Shown: piece after piece, positions 21,781 through 29,047 of the stretch
Numbering within the stretch: position 1 is the stretch's first letter
How the letters are laid out: each line of letters opens with the position of its first letter
From: an uncultured Caryophanales bacterium
Lineage (GTDB): Bacteria; Bacillota_I; Bacilli_A; RF39; UBA660
Direction: 5' to 3'
NCBI GenBank assembly: GCA_947302515.1
Contig: CAMYVT010000006.1
Span: forward strand, 1 to 55,823
DNA length: 55,823 bases
Notes under the pieces: generated by a model
The model's database searches: none
The model's input: the letters and a program-made list of their open reading frames with translations, nothing else
What the model was told of the DNA's origin: nothing
Position numbers and translations under genes: made by a program

Positions 21781-24021
21781 TTATCCTGCTAAATAAATAC
21801 GTACTGTACTACAACTAGTAGTAGAACCACCATTCCATGATTTATTACCACTATTATCTTCAGGTAAGAATGTACCAGCTTTTTTACCAGTTCCAGTAAC
21901 CTTACGTACTTGTACATCTATTCCTGGACATTCTCCTTCAATATAAGCAATTACTGCATTAGCAGTACCAGTATATCCTGCATCATTATTAACACTATTA
22001 ATAATAGTTTGTTTAATTCCAGATCCCATTACACTACAACTATTACATTGTGGCGAAGGACTAGGACTTGGACTTGGACTAGGAGATGGTGAAGGACTAG
22101 GTTTTGTACTAGGAGTAGATCCACCACTATCTTCAGCCTTACCATTACTTAATGTAACAGTAACAGTAGTACCTTGAGATACTTCTGATCCTGCACTAAT
22201 AGATTGACTAATAACAGTATCTTTTTTATTTGTACTATTTTTATAAACAAAGTTATATTTTAATCCAACATTATTAAGTTTCTTAATAGCTTCACTCTTA
22301 GTAAGTCCTTTTAAATTAGGAACTTCCATCTTTTTACCATCACTAATAGTAACAGTAATAACATCATCATTCTTTAATGTTTGACCAGCTTTATGAGAGA
22401 ATTTAATTATTTCCCCAGCAGCAACATCATTACTAAATTCATGACTAGTTTCATATTTAATACCATATTTATCAGCCCATTGATAGAATTGATCAGCACT
22501 CTTAAATTTAGGCATCTTTAAACTACCTAAAGATAATGTTACTTTAATAAGAGTACCTTGCTCTACAACATCACCTTTTTCTTTATCAATAGATATAACT
22601 TTACCTTTCTTAACAGTATCATCATATTTATCAATAAATTCTAGTTTTAAATGATTCTTAATAGCCCATTCAGTAAGATTTTCAACATCTTTATCACTTA
22701 AATCAGGAATAGTAATTTTAGGACCTTTACTAATAGTAACTTGAATTTTATCTCCATTAACACCTACAGTAGTTCCCGCTTCAATACTTTGAGTAACTCC
22801 ATATCCTTTTTTAATAGTATCAGAGAAGTCTTCTACAAAGTCATAATTAAGTTTATTTTGTTTCATATAGAATTCAATTTCAAATTTAGTTTTATTTGTA
22901 AAATCAATTAATTTAACTTCATCACTATTACCTTCATCACCATAAGAAAATACTAATTTTAGTTCTTCATTTCTCATCAAATTACCACTTTTACTTTGTT
23001 CAATAACAGTGTCTTTAACTTGATCAGACTCAGTAAATTCAACAATAACATTACTTAGATGATTAGTAAGAACGTAATTAATAACTCTTTCATCATTCCA
23101 TGTAAGCATGCTAGGAACAATTACTTCTTTATAAGGATTAGGTCCTTCACTAATAGCAACAACTATCTCATCAATATCACGAATATCAGTACCAACTTTA
23201 ACACTTTGACTAATTATTTCATATTCAGGTACCATATCACTATATTCATATTCTTGTACTAATTTAACATCATTTTTATTAGCCCACTTAACAACATCAG
23301 TAAGTTCTTTACCACTAAAATTCTGTACTTTAGTAGTACTTACAGTATTTGTCTCAGTAGGATTATAAATGTTTAAAATCATAAAAGCAATTAGTAAGAA
23401 AGCACTTATATATATTGGTAATTCTTTCTTTCTTTTAGAAGTAATACATACAATTAAATAAAGAATAGTAAATAAACTAAGTATAGCAGCACCAATTATC
23501 TTATAAATACTACTTGTATTATCCATAATAATAGCCGTAAAAGAATATACAGCAAAGAAAATACTGATACATACAACAAATATTAAGAAAAAACTATTCT
23601 TATCAGCATTATCATCATATTTCTTTTCTTTAGTAGGTTTATCATTCTTAAAAGATTTTAAATCTTCTTCAAATTCTTCTTCTATTTTACCCATTATTTC
23701 AGTATCAATTATTTCTGTATCTTCTTTAGCCTTCTCTTTCTCTTCTACTTTAGGATCTTCCTTAACAATTATTTCATCTTCATCATTATCTTCAGGAATA
23801 GATTCTTCTATTTCTTCAATTTCTTCTTTTACTTTTTTCTTTCCTTCAATCTCATCTCTAAAAGAAACATCCATTCCCTCATTAGTATCTTCAAACTTAT
23901 CTTTTTTATTATCAATCTTATCAAAAGCTTCATCTATTTGATCCATAAGATCATTAGTATCTTCAAAGCTCTTATGTTTCTTTTTTGCACTACTGGTAAC
24001 ATCTTTTCGACTATAAGCCAT
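21781..24021 (-). CDS. Multi-PASTA membrane protein without a kinase domain
   Basis: 746 residues. ATG 24021 follows GGAGG (24034-24030) at 8 bases. The first 150 residues are cytoplasmic and very acidic (Glu/Asp/Lys). Three membrane segments follow (about 155-250). The outside part is a chain of about six PASTA-like repeats of 65-70 residues; the last, VPNLKGLTKSEAIKKLNNVG ... QSISAGSEVSQGTTVTV, is the clearest. Then come a P(SP)8 linker and a small C-terminal domain with four cysteines (CNSC...C...C). PASTA repeats bind peptidoglycan stem peptides or lipid II and usually sit on Ser/Thr kinases or penicillin-binding proteins; neither catalytic domain is here. It may be a wall-sensing scaffold. 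Function inferred only. Confidence 0.83.
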   Translation of the reverse strand: MAYSRKDVTSSAKKKHKSFEDTNDLMDQIDEAFDKIDNKKDKFEDTNEGMDVSFRDEIEGKKKVKEEIEEIEESIPEDNDEDEIIVKEDPKVEEKEKAKEDTEIIDTEIMGKIEEEFEEDLKSFKNDKPTKEKKYDDNADKNSFFLIFVVCISIFFAVYSFTAIIMDNTSSIYKIIGAAILSLFTILYLIVCITSKRKKELPIYISAFLLIAFMILNIYNPTETNTVSTTKVQNFSGKELTDVVKWANKNDVKLVQEYEYSDMVPEYEIISQSVKVGTDIRDIDEIVVAISEGPNPYKEVIVPSMLTWNDERVINYVLTNHLSNVIVEFTESDQVKDTVIEQSKSGNLMRNEELKLVFSYGDEGNSDEVKLIDFTNKTKFEIEFYMKQNKLNYDFVEDFSDTIKKGYGVTQSIEAGTTVGVNGDKIQVTISKGPKITIPDLSDKDVENLTEWAIKNHLKLEFIDKYDDTVKKGKVISIDKEKGDVVEQGTLIKVTLSLGSLKMPKFKSADQFYQWADKYGIKYETSHEFSNDVAAGEIIKFSHKAGQTLKNDDVITVTISDGKKMEVPNLKGLTKSEAIKKLNNVGLKYNFVYKNSTNKKDTVISQSISAGSEVSQGTTVTVTLSNGKAEDSGGSTPSTKPSPSPSPSPSPSPSPSPQCNSCSVMGSGIKQTIINSVNNDAGYTGTANAVIAYIEGECPGIDVQVRKVTGTGKKAGTFLPEDNSGNKSWNGGSTTSCSTVRIYLAG
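22051..22101 (-). repeat. Hexanucleotide repeat encoding P(SP)8
   Basis: Nine Pro and eight Ser codons alternate, mostly as ACTTGG/ACTAGG on the plus strand, forming the linker before the C-terminal domain of the PASTA protein. Such a tract can change length by slippage in whole Ser-Pro steps without breaking the frame. Confidence 0.8.
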
Positions 24022-24121
24022 ATTTATTACCTCCAATCTTACCTTAATTCTACTAAAAATTAAGTAAAAAGTCTATTTGTATAAGGAATATTTACAGTAT
24101 TATAAAAACAACTTTACAAAT

Positions 24122-24148
24122 AAAAAAAATAGAACTAATTACTAGTTC
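24122..24148 (-). terminator. Hairpin plus U-run on the minus strand in the divergent spacer
   Basis: GAACTA-ATTAC-TAGTTC (24132-24148) next to a run of A on the plus strand, so read on the minus strand it is a hairpin followed by a U-run. It could stop antisense transcripts before the PASTA gene, or be an operator, since it ends one base before the extended -10 of the plus-strand gene. Confidence 0.45.
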
Positions 24149-24149
24149 A

Positions 24150-24158
24150 TGTTATAAT
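24150..24158 (+). promoter_or_regulatory. Extended -10 of the first glycan-locus gene
   Basis: TGTTATAAT at 24150-24158, 21 bases before ATG 24180; no clear -35, because that place is taken by the inverted repeat at 24132-24148. Confidence 0.55.
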
Positions 24159-24179
24159 TTTTGTAAAGAGAGTGATTAT

Positions 24180-26483
24180 ATGGAAAATTGGATGAATAAA
24201 AATATAAATAAAATAATAGCAATCTTCTTACTACTACAACCAGTACTAGATTTATTAACTGGAGTATGTATTAATACACTTCATATTAATATTACGATAG
24301 GAATAGTAGTAAGATTATTATTTCTAGCATTTATATGCTTCATAGTATTATTTATTTTTAAAAAGAAGAAATTATTAATTCCATATTTAATAATAGGACT
24401 CTATTTTATTTTATATACTGTAGGAATGATTATTTATAAAGATTCAAGTCTACTTACAGAACTTCAAAATCTAGTAAGAGCCTTCTATTTTCCAATACTA
24501 TTAGTATCATTATTCTCTATTAGAGATAAAATACGCATAAGTAATATGACTTTCTTAACAATGATTCTTCTATATATATTATTTATTTTTGTACCAACAA
24601 TAATAGGAATAGGTTATAAAACATATCAAATAACTAAAGTAGGTACTTTAGGATTCTTTAATTCTGCAAATGAAATAAGTGGAATAATATCTATTCTTAC
24701 TCCAATATTATTTGTAGTATTCTATAAATCAAGAAAACTAATACCAATAGTATTATTCTCAATTATGTACTTAATAGTAATACTAATGGTAGGTACAAAA
24801 ACACCATTATTATCATTAATTATAACAGTAGGTATAAGTATATTATATTTATGGTATTACTTATTTAAACAAAGAAATTATACTTATATAGTATCATCAA
24901 TAATTGTATTATTATTTGCTTCTATAGCAATGCTTTTAATAATACCCCAAACAAACTTTTATAAGAATATAAAAACTCATCTTAATTATTTAGGTCTAAA
25001 TAATATAACAGAAGTGTTTAAAGATGAAAAACTTGTAGATCATTTTATCTTTAGTTCTAGATTAAAATTCTTAAATCATAAAGCCTATATTTATAAAACA
25101 TCTAATACTTATGAAAAAGTATTTGGAATAGGGTATATTAATGATGATAGAGAAACTAAACAAATAGAAATGGATTATTTTGATATTTATTATAGTCATG
25201 GAATAGTAGGATTTACTATCTATTTTGTAACTATATTATATGTACTATATAAATTATTAGAATATAGAAAAGATAGAAAATATGAGAATGGAATGATTGT
25301 GTTATCACTATTCTTAATAATATTCTTAGCGTTCTTTACGGGTCATATCCTAACCGCCCCATCAGTAAGTATAGTAGTAGTATTACTATTCTTAAGTGTA
25401 GAGCAAAGAAAGAAAAAAGATTTATTATTTACAGGATACAATCTAGGAATAGGTGGTATAGAAAAAGCTCTAATAAACTTATTAAAGAATGTTGATTATA
25501 ATAAGTATAATGTAACACTAGTATTAGAGAAAGAAGAAGGAGAATTACTAGATAGAATAAATAAGGAAGTAGTAGTTAGAGAAGTAAAAGTAAGTGAGAA
25601 TAAAGATTTTATCATAAGAAAAGCAATAAACTTTATTCGTAAATTAATATTTAAAGTATTTGAGTATGATAACTATGATTTTAGTTGTTGTTATGCAACA
25701 TATAGTTATAGTGGTAATAAACTAGCACGAATAGCTTCTCTAAATAATTCTCTATATGTACATAGTGATTATAAGTATGTATTTGAAACAGAAGATGAGT
25801 ATAAAGAGTTCTTTAATACAAGAAATATTTATGATTTTAATAAGATAGTATTTGTCTCAAAAGAATCACAATCTTCATTTACAAATATCTATAAAGAATT
25901 AAAAGATAAAACACTAGTAATAAATAACTTTATAGATATCAAAGAAATACAAGATAAAAGTAAAGAAGAAATAGAAGTAAAAAAGCAAAAGAATAAAAAA
26001 CTATTTGTCTTTGTAGGAAGATTAGATGATTCATCAAAGAAAGTATCACGTGCAATCAATTTAGTAAAAGAAATAAAAGATATAGAATTATGGATAGTAG
26101 GAGATGGACCTGATCGTAATAGATATGAAAATGAAGTAGAAAAACTAAAACTACAAAAAGAAATTAAATTCATAGGTAGTAAGATTAATCCATATCCATA
26201 TATGAATGAAGCGGATTATATCATTTTAACTTCAGATTATGAGGGATTCCCAGTAACATACTTAGAAGCTATAGCTTTAAAGAAAGATATAATTACAACA
26301 ATTCCTACAAGTGATGAATATATTGATATCAAAGAATATGCTTATATCATTTCTAAAGATAAAAAAGAAATGGTAAAAGAAGTAAAAGAAATATTAAAGA
26401 ATAAAAAAGATACTAAAAAAATAGATCTTATAGAAATACAAGAGGATAGAAAAGAAGAATTATATTTATTATTTAATAATTAA
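24180..26483 (+). CDS. O-antigen polymerase/ligase-like membrane domain fused to a GT4 glycosyltransferase
   Basis: 767 residues. The N-terminal 410 residues form 10-12 membrane segments with a larger outside loop near residues 270-340, the layout of Wzy/WaaL (O-antigen ligase family) proteins, which join lipid-linked glycans outside the cell. From about residue 415 the chain becomes a cytoplasmic GT-B enzyme of family GT4: GYNLGIGGIEKALINLL at the start, KKLFVFVGRLDDSSKKV before the donor domain, WIVGDGPDRNRYENEV, and the EX7E signature EGFPVTYLE. Both functions in one polypeptide is unusual. It forms its own transcription unit at the left end of the glycan locus. The polymerase-versus-ligase choice cannot be made from sequence. 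Confidence 0.82.
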   Translation: MENWMNKNINKIIAIFLLLQPVLDLLTGVCINTLHINITIGIVVRLLFLAFICFIVLFIFKKKKLLIPYLIIGLYFILYTVGMIIYKDSSLLTELQNLVRAFYFPILLVSLFSIRDKIRISNMTFLTMILLYILFIFVPTIIGIGYKTYQITKVGTLGFFNSANEISGIISILTPILFVVFYKSRKLIPIVLFSIMYLIVILMVGTKTPLLSLIITVGISILYLWYYLFKQRNYTYIVSSIIVLLFASIAMLLIIPQTNFYKNIKTHLNYLGLNNITEVFKDEKLVDHFIFSSRLKFLNHKAYIYKTSNTYEKVFGIGYINDDRETKQIEMDYFDIYYSHGIVGFTIYFVTILYVLYKLLEYRKDRKYENGMIVLSLFLIIFLAFFTGHILTAPSVSIVVVLLFLSVEQRKKKDLLFTGYNLGIGGIEKALINLLKNVDYNKYNVTLVLEKEEGELLDRINKEVVVREVKVSENKDFIIRKAINFIRKLIFKVFEYDNYDFSCCYATYSYSGNKLARIASLNNSLYVHSDYKYVFETEDEYKEFFNTRNIYDFNKIVFVSKESQSSFTNIYKELKDKTLVINNFIDIKEIQDKSKEEIEVKKQKNKKLFVFVGRLDDSSKKVSRAINLVKEIKDIELWIVGDGPDRNRYENEVEKLKLQKEIKFIGSKINPYPYMNEADYIILTSDYEGFPVTYLEAIALKKDIITTIPTSDEYIDIKEYAYIISKDKKEMVKEVKEILKNKKDTKKIDLIEIQEDRKEELYLLFNN

Positions 26484-26484
26484 G

Positions 26485-26511
26485 AAAATAACTAGAAATA
26501 GTTATTTTTTT
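26485..26511 (+). terminator. Terminator after the ligase-GT4 fusion gene
   Basis: 10-bp stem AAAATAACTA (26485-26494) with GAAA tetraloop and TAGTTATTTT (26499-26508), then T. Confidence 0.87.
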
Positions 26512-26546
26512 AATAATATGTTAGAATAGTTTTATGAGGTGATATA

Positions 26547-27464
26547 ATGCCAAAATTCAGTATTATTATTCCTGTATATAATGTAGAGGAATATATAAAG
26601 GAATGTTTAGATAGTGTAGTAAATCAAACTTATAAAGATTATGAAGTAATCGTAGTTAATGATGGTACTAAAGATAAGAGTATGGATATTGTTAAAAAGT
26701 ATGATGTTAAAGTAATAAATCAAGAAAATCAAGGCTTATCAGCAGCAAGAAACAATGGAGTAAAACATTCTAAAGGAGATTATTTATTGTTTTTAGATAG
26801 TGATGACTCTTATGAAAAAGATTTATTAGACAGATTAGAAAAAGCAATTACAAAATTTAAACCAGATATAATTAGATTTCAAATTCAAGAGATGTATGAA
26901 GATAAATCAAAAAAAGAATTCAATGAAGTAGGATTTGAACCAGTTAAAGGAGATAAAGCCTTCTCAAAGATTTGTAAATATCATTTCGTAGAAAACGCAT
27001 GGTGTTATTGTATAAAAAGAAGTTATTATGAAAAAGAAAAATATGAATTTGCTAAAGGTATGATCCATGAAGACTTTGGTCTTATGCCATTAGTTATTAT
27101 GAAAGCTAAAAGAGTAATGTCTATTGAAGATATAGGATATAATTATAGACAAAGAAATAATAGTATTATGAGTGATAAGAACTATGAAAAAACTAAGAAA
27201 AAAGTATCTGACTTCTTACATCACTATATATTCTTAAATAATGAAATTAATAAGACTAATTTAGACTCTAAAGTATTTAAAAGTTTTATCTCTAATTCAC
27301 TAATCTTAAAGATAACAGAATTAAAAGGAAAAGATTATAAAGAATATAAAAAGATATTAAAAGAAGAAAAAGTATATAACAATTTATTAACTGATACATT
27401 AAGTAGAAAGATTAAAAAGGTATTATTAAGAATAAGTCCAAAATTATATTATAGACACAAATAA
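26547..27464 (+). CDS. Family 2 glycosyltransferase
   Basis: Cytoplasmic GT-A enzyme that adds a sugar from a nucleotide donor to a growing glycan; donor and acceptor unknown. The N-terminal catalytic domain shows FSIIIPVYNVEEYIKECLDS, VNDGTKDKS, the LSAARNNGV segment and the metal-binding LFLDSDD. The C-terminal 100 residues are helical and basic, as in EpsJ-like enzymes, with no membrane segment. GAGGTGAT precedes ATG 26547. It begins an operon of three genes (GT2, polyprenyl-phosphate GT2, HAD phosphatase) ended by the hairpin at 28982. 305 residues, normal for the family. Confidence 0.88.
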   Translation: MPKFSIIIPVYNVEEYIKECLDSVVNQTYKDYEVIVVNDGTKDKSMDIVKKYDVKVINQENQGLSAARNNGVKHSKGDYLLFLDSDDSYEKDLLDRLEKAITKFKPDIIRFQIQEMYEDKSKKEFNEVGFEPVKGDKAFSKICKYHFVENAWCYCIKRSYYEKEKYEFAKGMIHEDFGLMPLVIMKAKRVMSIEDIGYNYRQRNNSIMSDKNYEKTKKKVSDFLHHYIFLNNEINKTNLDSKVFKSFISNSLILKITELKGKDYKEYKKILKEEKVYNNLLTDTLSRKIKKVLLRISPKLYYRHK

Positions 27465-27474
27465 GGAGAATACT

Positions 27475-28419
27475 ATGTTAAAGAAAGAAAAAATATCATT
27501 AATAATTCCCTGCTTTAACGAAGAAGAATCAATCCCATTATTTTATGAAGAAACAAATAAAATAACAAAAAAAATGAAAAACATAGATTTTGAATTAATC
27601 TTCGTAAATGATGGCTCTAAAGATAATACTCTTCCAGTCTTAAAAGACTTATCAAAGAAAGATAAGAGAGTAAGATATATTTCTTTTTCAAGAAACTTTG
27701 GTAAAGAAGCAGGAATGTATGCGGGTCTTGAAGCCGTAACAGGAGACTATGCTGCTATTATGGATGCCGACATGCAAGACCCACCAGAAAAATTAATTGA
27801 GATGTATGATATTATTAAGAATGAAGATTATGATTGTGTTGCTTTATATACTGAATCTCATAAAGGATATAATTTTATTAGAAAAGGATTAACAAAAATT
27901 TGGTATAAATTAATTGATAAGATATCAGATTCTAAACAAGTTGCTGGAGCTAGGGATTTTAGATTAATGACTAGACAAATGGTGGATGCTATTTTAGATA
28001 TGAAAGAATATAATCGTTATACCAAAGGTATGTTTGGTTTTGTAGGATTTAATACTAAATGGTTAGCCTATGATGCTCCTGAAAGAGTAGCAGGAACAAC
28101 TAAATTTAATTTAAGAAAACTAATAAAATATGCAATGGAAGGAGTAATGGCTTTTTCTACAACACCACTTTTATTATCAGCTTATGTTGGAATGATATTC
28201 TGTTTAATTGCTTTTATTGCTATTATCTTCATAATTGTAAAAACATTAGTATGGGGAGATCCAACATCGGGTTGGCCTTCAATGGCCTGTATAATTATAT
28301 TTGTTAGTGGGGTACAATTATTCTTCTTAGGAATAATAGGAATGTATCTATCTAAAATATATTTAGAGGTAAAGAAAAGACCTGTTTATATAGTAAAAGA
28401 AACAGAAAAGACTAAATAG
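27475..28419 (+). CDS. Polyprenyl-phosphate glycosyltransferase (GtrB/DPM1-like GT2)
   Basis: Predicted to move a sugar from a nucleotide donor to polyprenyl phosphate, making the lipid-linked donor used by GT-C enzymes outside. The GT-A domain has SLIIPCFNEEESIP, FVNDGSKDN, SFSRNFGKEAGMYAG and MDADMQDPP, all typical of the GtrB/DPM1 group, plus the late R-rich segment RVAGTTKFNLRKL. Two C-terminal membrane helices (about residues 235-295) follow, as in GtrB. 314 residues, full length. AAGGAG lies 10 bases after the previous gene. A second enzyme of the same type is encoded at 31775, so the locus may charge two different sugars. No GtrA-type flippase is seen. Confidence 0.88.
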   Translation: MLKKEKISLIIPCFNEEESIPLFYEETNKITKKMKNIDFELIFVNDGSKDNTLPVLKDLSKKDKRVRYISFSRNFGKEAGMYAGLEAVTGDYAAIMDADMQDPPEKLIEMYDIIKNEDYDCVALYTESHKGYNFIRKGLTKIWYKLIDKISDSKQVAGARDFRLMTRQMVDAILDMKEYNRYTKGMFGFVGFNTKWLAYDAPERVAGTTKFNLRKLIKYAMEGVMAFSTTPLLLSAYVGMIFCLIAFIAIIFIIVKTLVWGDPTSGWPSMACIIIFVSGVQLFFLGIIGMYLSKIYLEVKKRPVYIVKETEKTK

Positions 28420-28427
28420 GAGTAATT

Positions 28428-28985
28428 ATGATTAATGCATATGATTTTGATGAAACAATTTATAATGGAGATTCATCCGTAGACTTTTATTTCTACTCTC
28501 TAAAAAGAAATAAAAAAGTATTATTACAACTACCAGTACAATTATGGGGAGTAATACTATATGTATTAAAGATAGTAGATAAAACAAAGTTTAAAGAAAA
28601 AGTATTTTCATATTTAAAAAGAATAGATAATGTAGATGATTATATTACAGACTTTTGGAAGATCCATAAGAAGAATATAAAGAAATGGTATTTAGATCAA
28701 AAAGAAAAAACTGATGTAATAATATCAGCATCACCAGAGTTTTTATTAAAACCATTAGAAAAAGAAATGAACTTCACTGTTATTGCAACAAAAGTAAATA
28801 AAAAGAATGGTATATTTGAATCAAAGAATTGTCATGATTATGAAAAAATAAAAAGATATGAAGAATTATTTAATAAAAAAATAAAAAAATTTTATACTGA
28901 TTCCATTAAAGCAGATAAAGCTATGCTTGAATATGCTAAAGAAGGATATGTAGTTAAAGGAGATGTTATAACAAAATATGAATAA
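28428..28985 (+). CDS. HAD-superfamily phosphatase (IB-type)
   Basis: 185 residues with all HAD motifs: DFDETI (motif I, nucleophile and acid aspartates), the Ser of ISASPEF (motif II), a lysine in the KKNGIFESK region, and YTDSIKAD (motif IV). The insertion after motif I is hydrophobic (VLLQLPVQLWGVILYVL) and may lie at the membrane. Similar small HAD-IB proteins are fused to UbiA-type phosphoribosyltransferases in some bacteria; here a UbiA of that kind is encoded at 32740. The enzyme could remove the 5-phosphate from a polyprenyl-phosphoribose intermediate. That is inference; another phosphate ester is possible. Confidence 0.8.
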   Translation: MINAYDFDETIYNGDSSVDFYFYSLKRNKKVLLQLPVQLWGVILYVLKIVDKTKFKEKVFSYLKRIDNVDDYITDFWKIHKKNIKKWYLDQKEKTDVIISASPEFLLKPLEKEMNFTVIATKVNKKNGIFESKNCHDYEKIKRYEELFNKKIKKFYTDSIKADKAMLEYAKEGYVVKGDVITKYE

Positions 28986-29008
28986 AAGGAATAATCCTTT
29001 TATTTTTT
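28982..29008 (+). terminator. Terminator after the HAD phosphatase gene
   Basis: 9-bp stem ATAAAAGGA (28982-28990), loop ATAA, TCCTTTTAT (28995-29003), then T-run. Confidence 0.85.
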
Positions 29009-29020
29009 ATGCTTTTTTTC

Positions 29021-29026
29021 TATAAT
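29021..29026 (+). promoter_or_regulatory. -10 element for the 29048 gene
   Basis: TATAAT at 29021-29026 with a T-rich, weak -35 zone lying in the preceding terminator. It falls downstream of an in-frame ATG at 29009, which supports ATG 29048 as the real start. Confidence 0.5.
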
Positions 29027-29047
29027 ATATATAAGGAATGTGAGATT

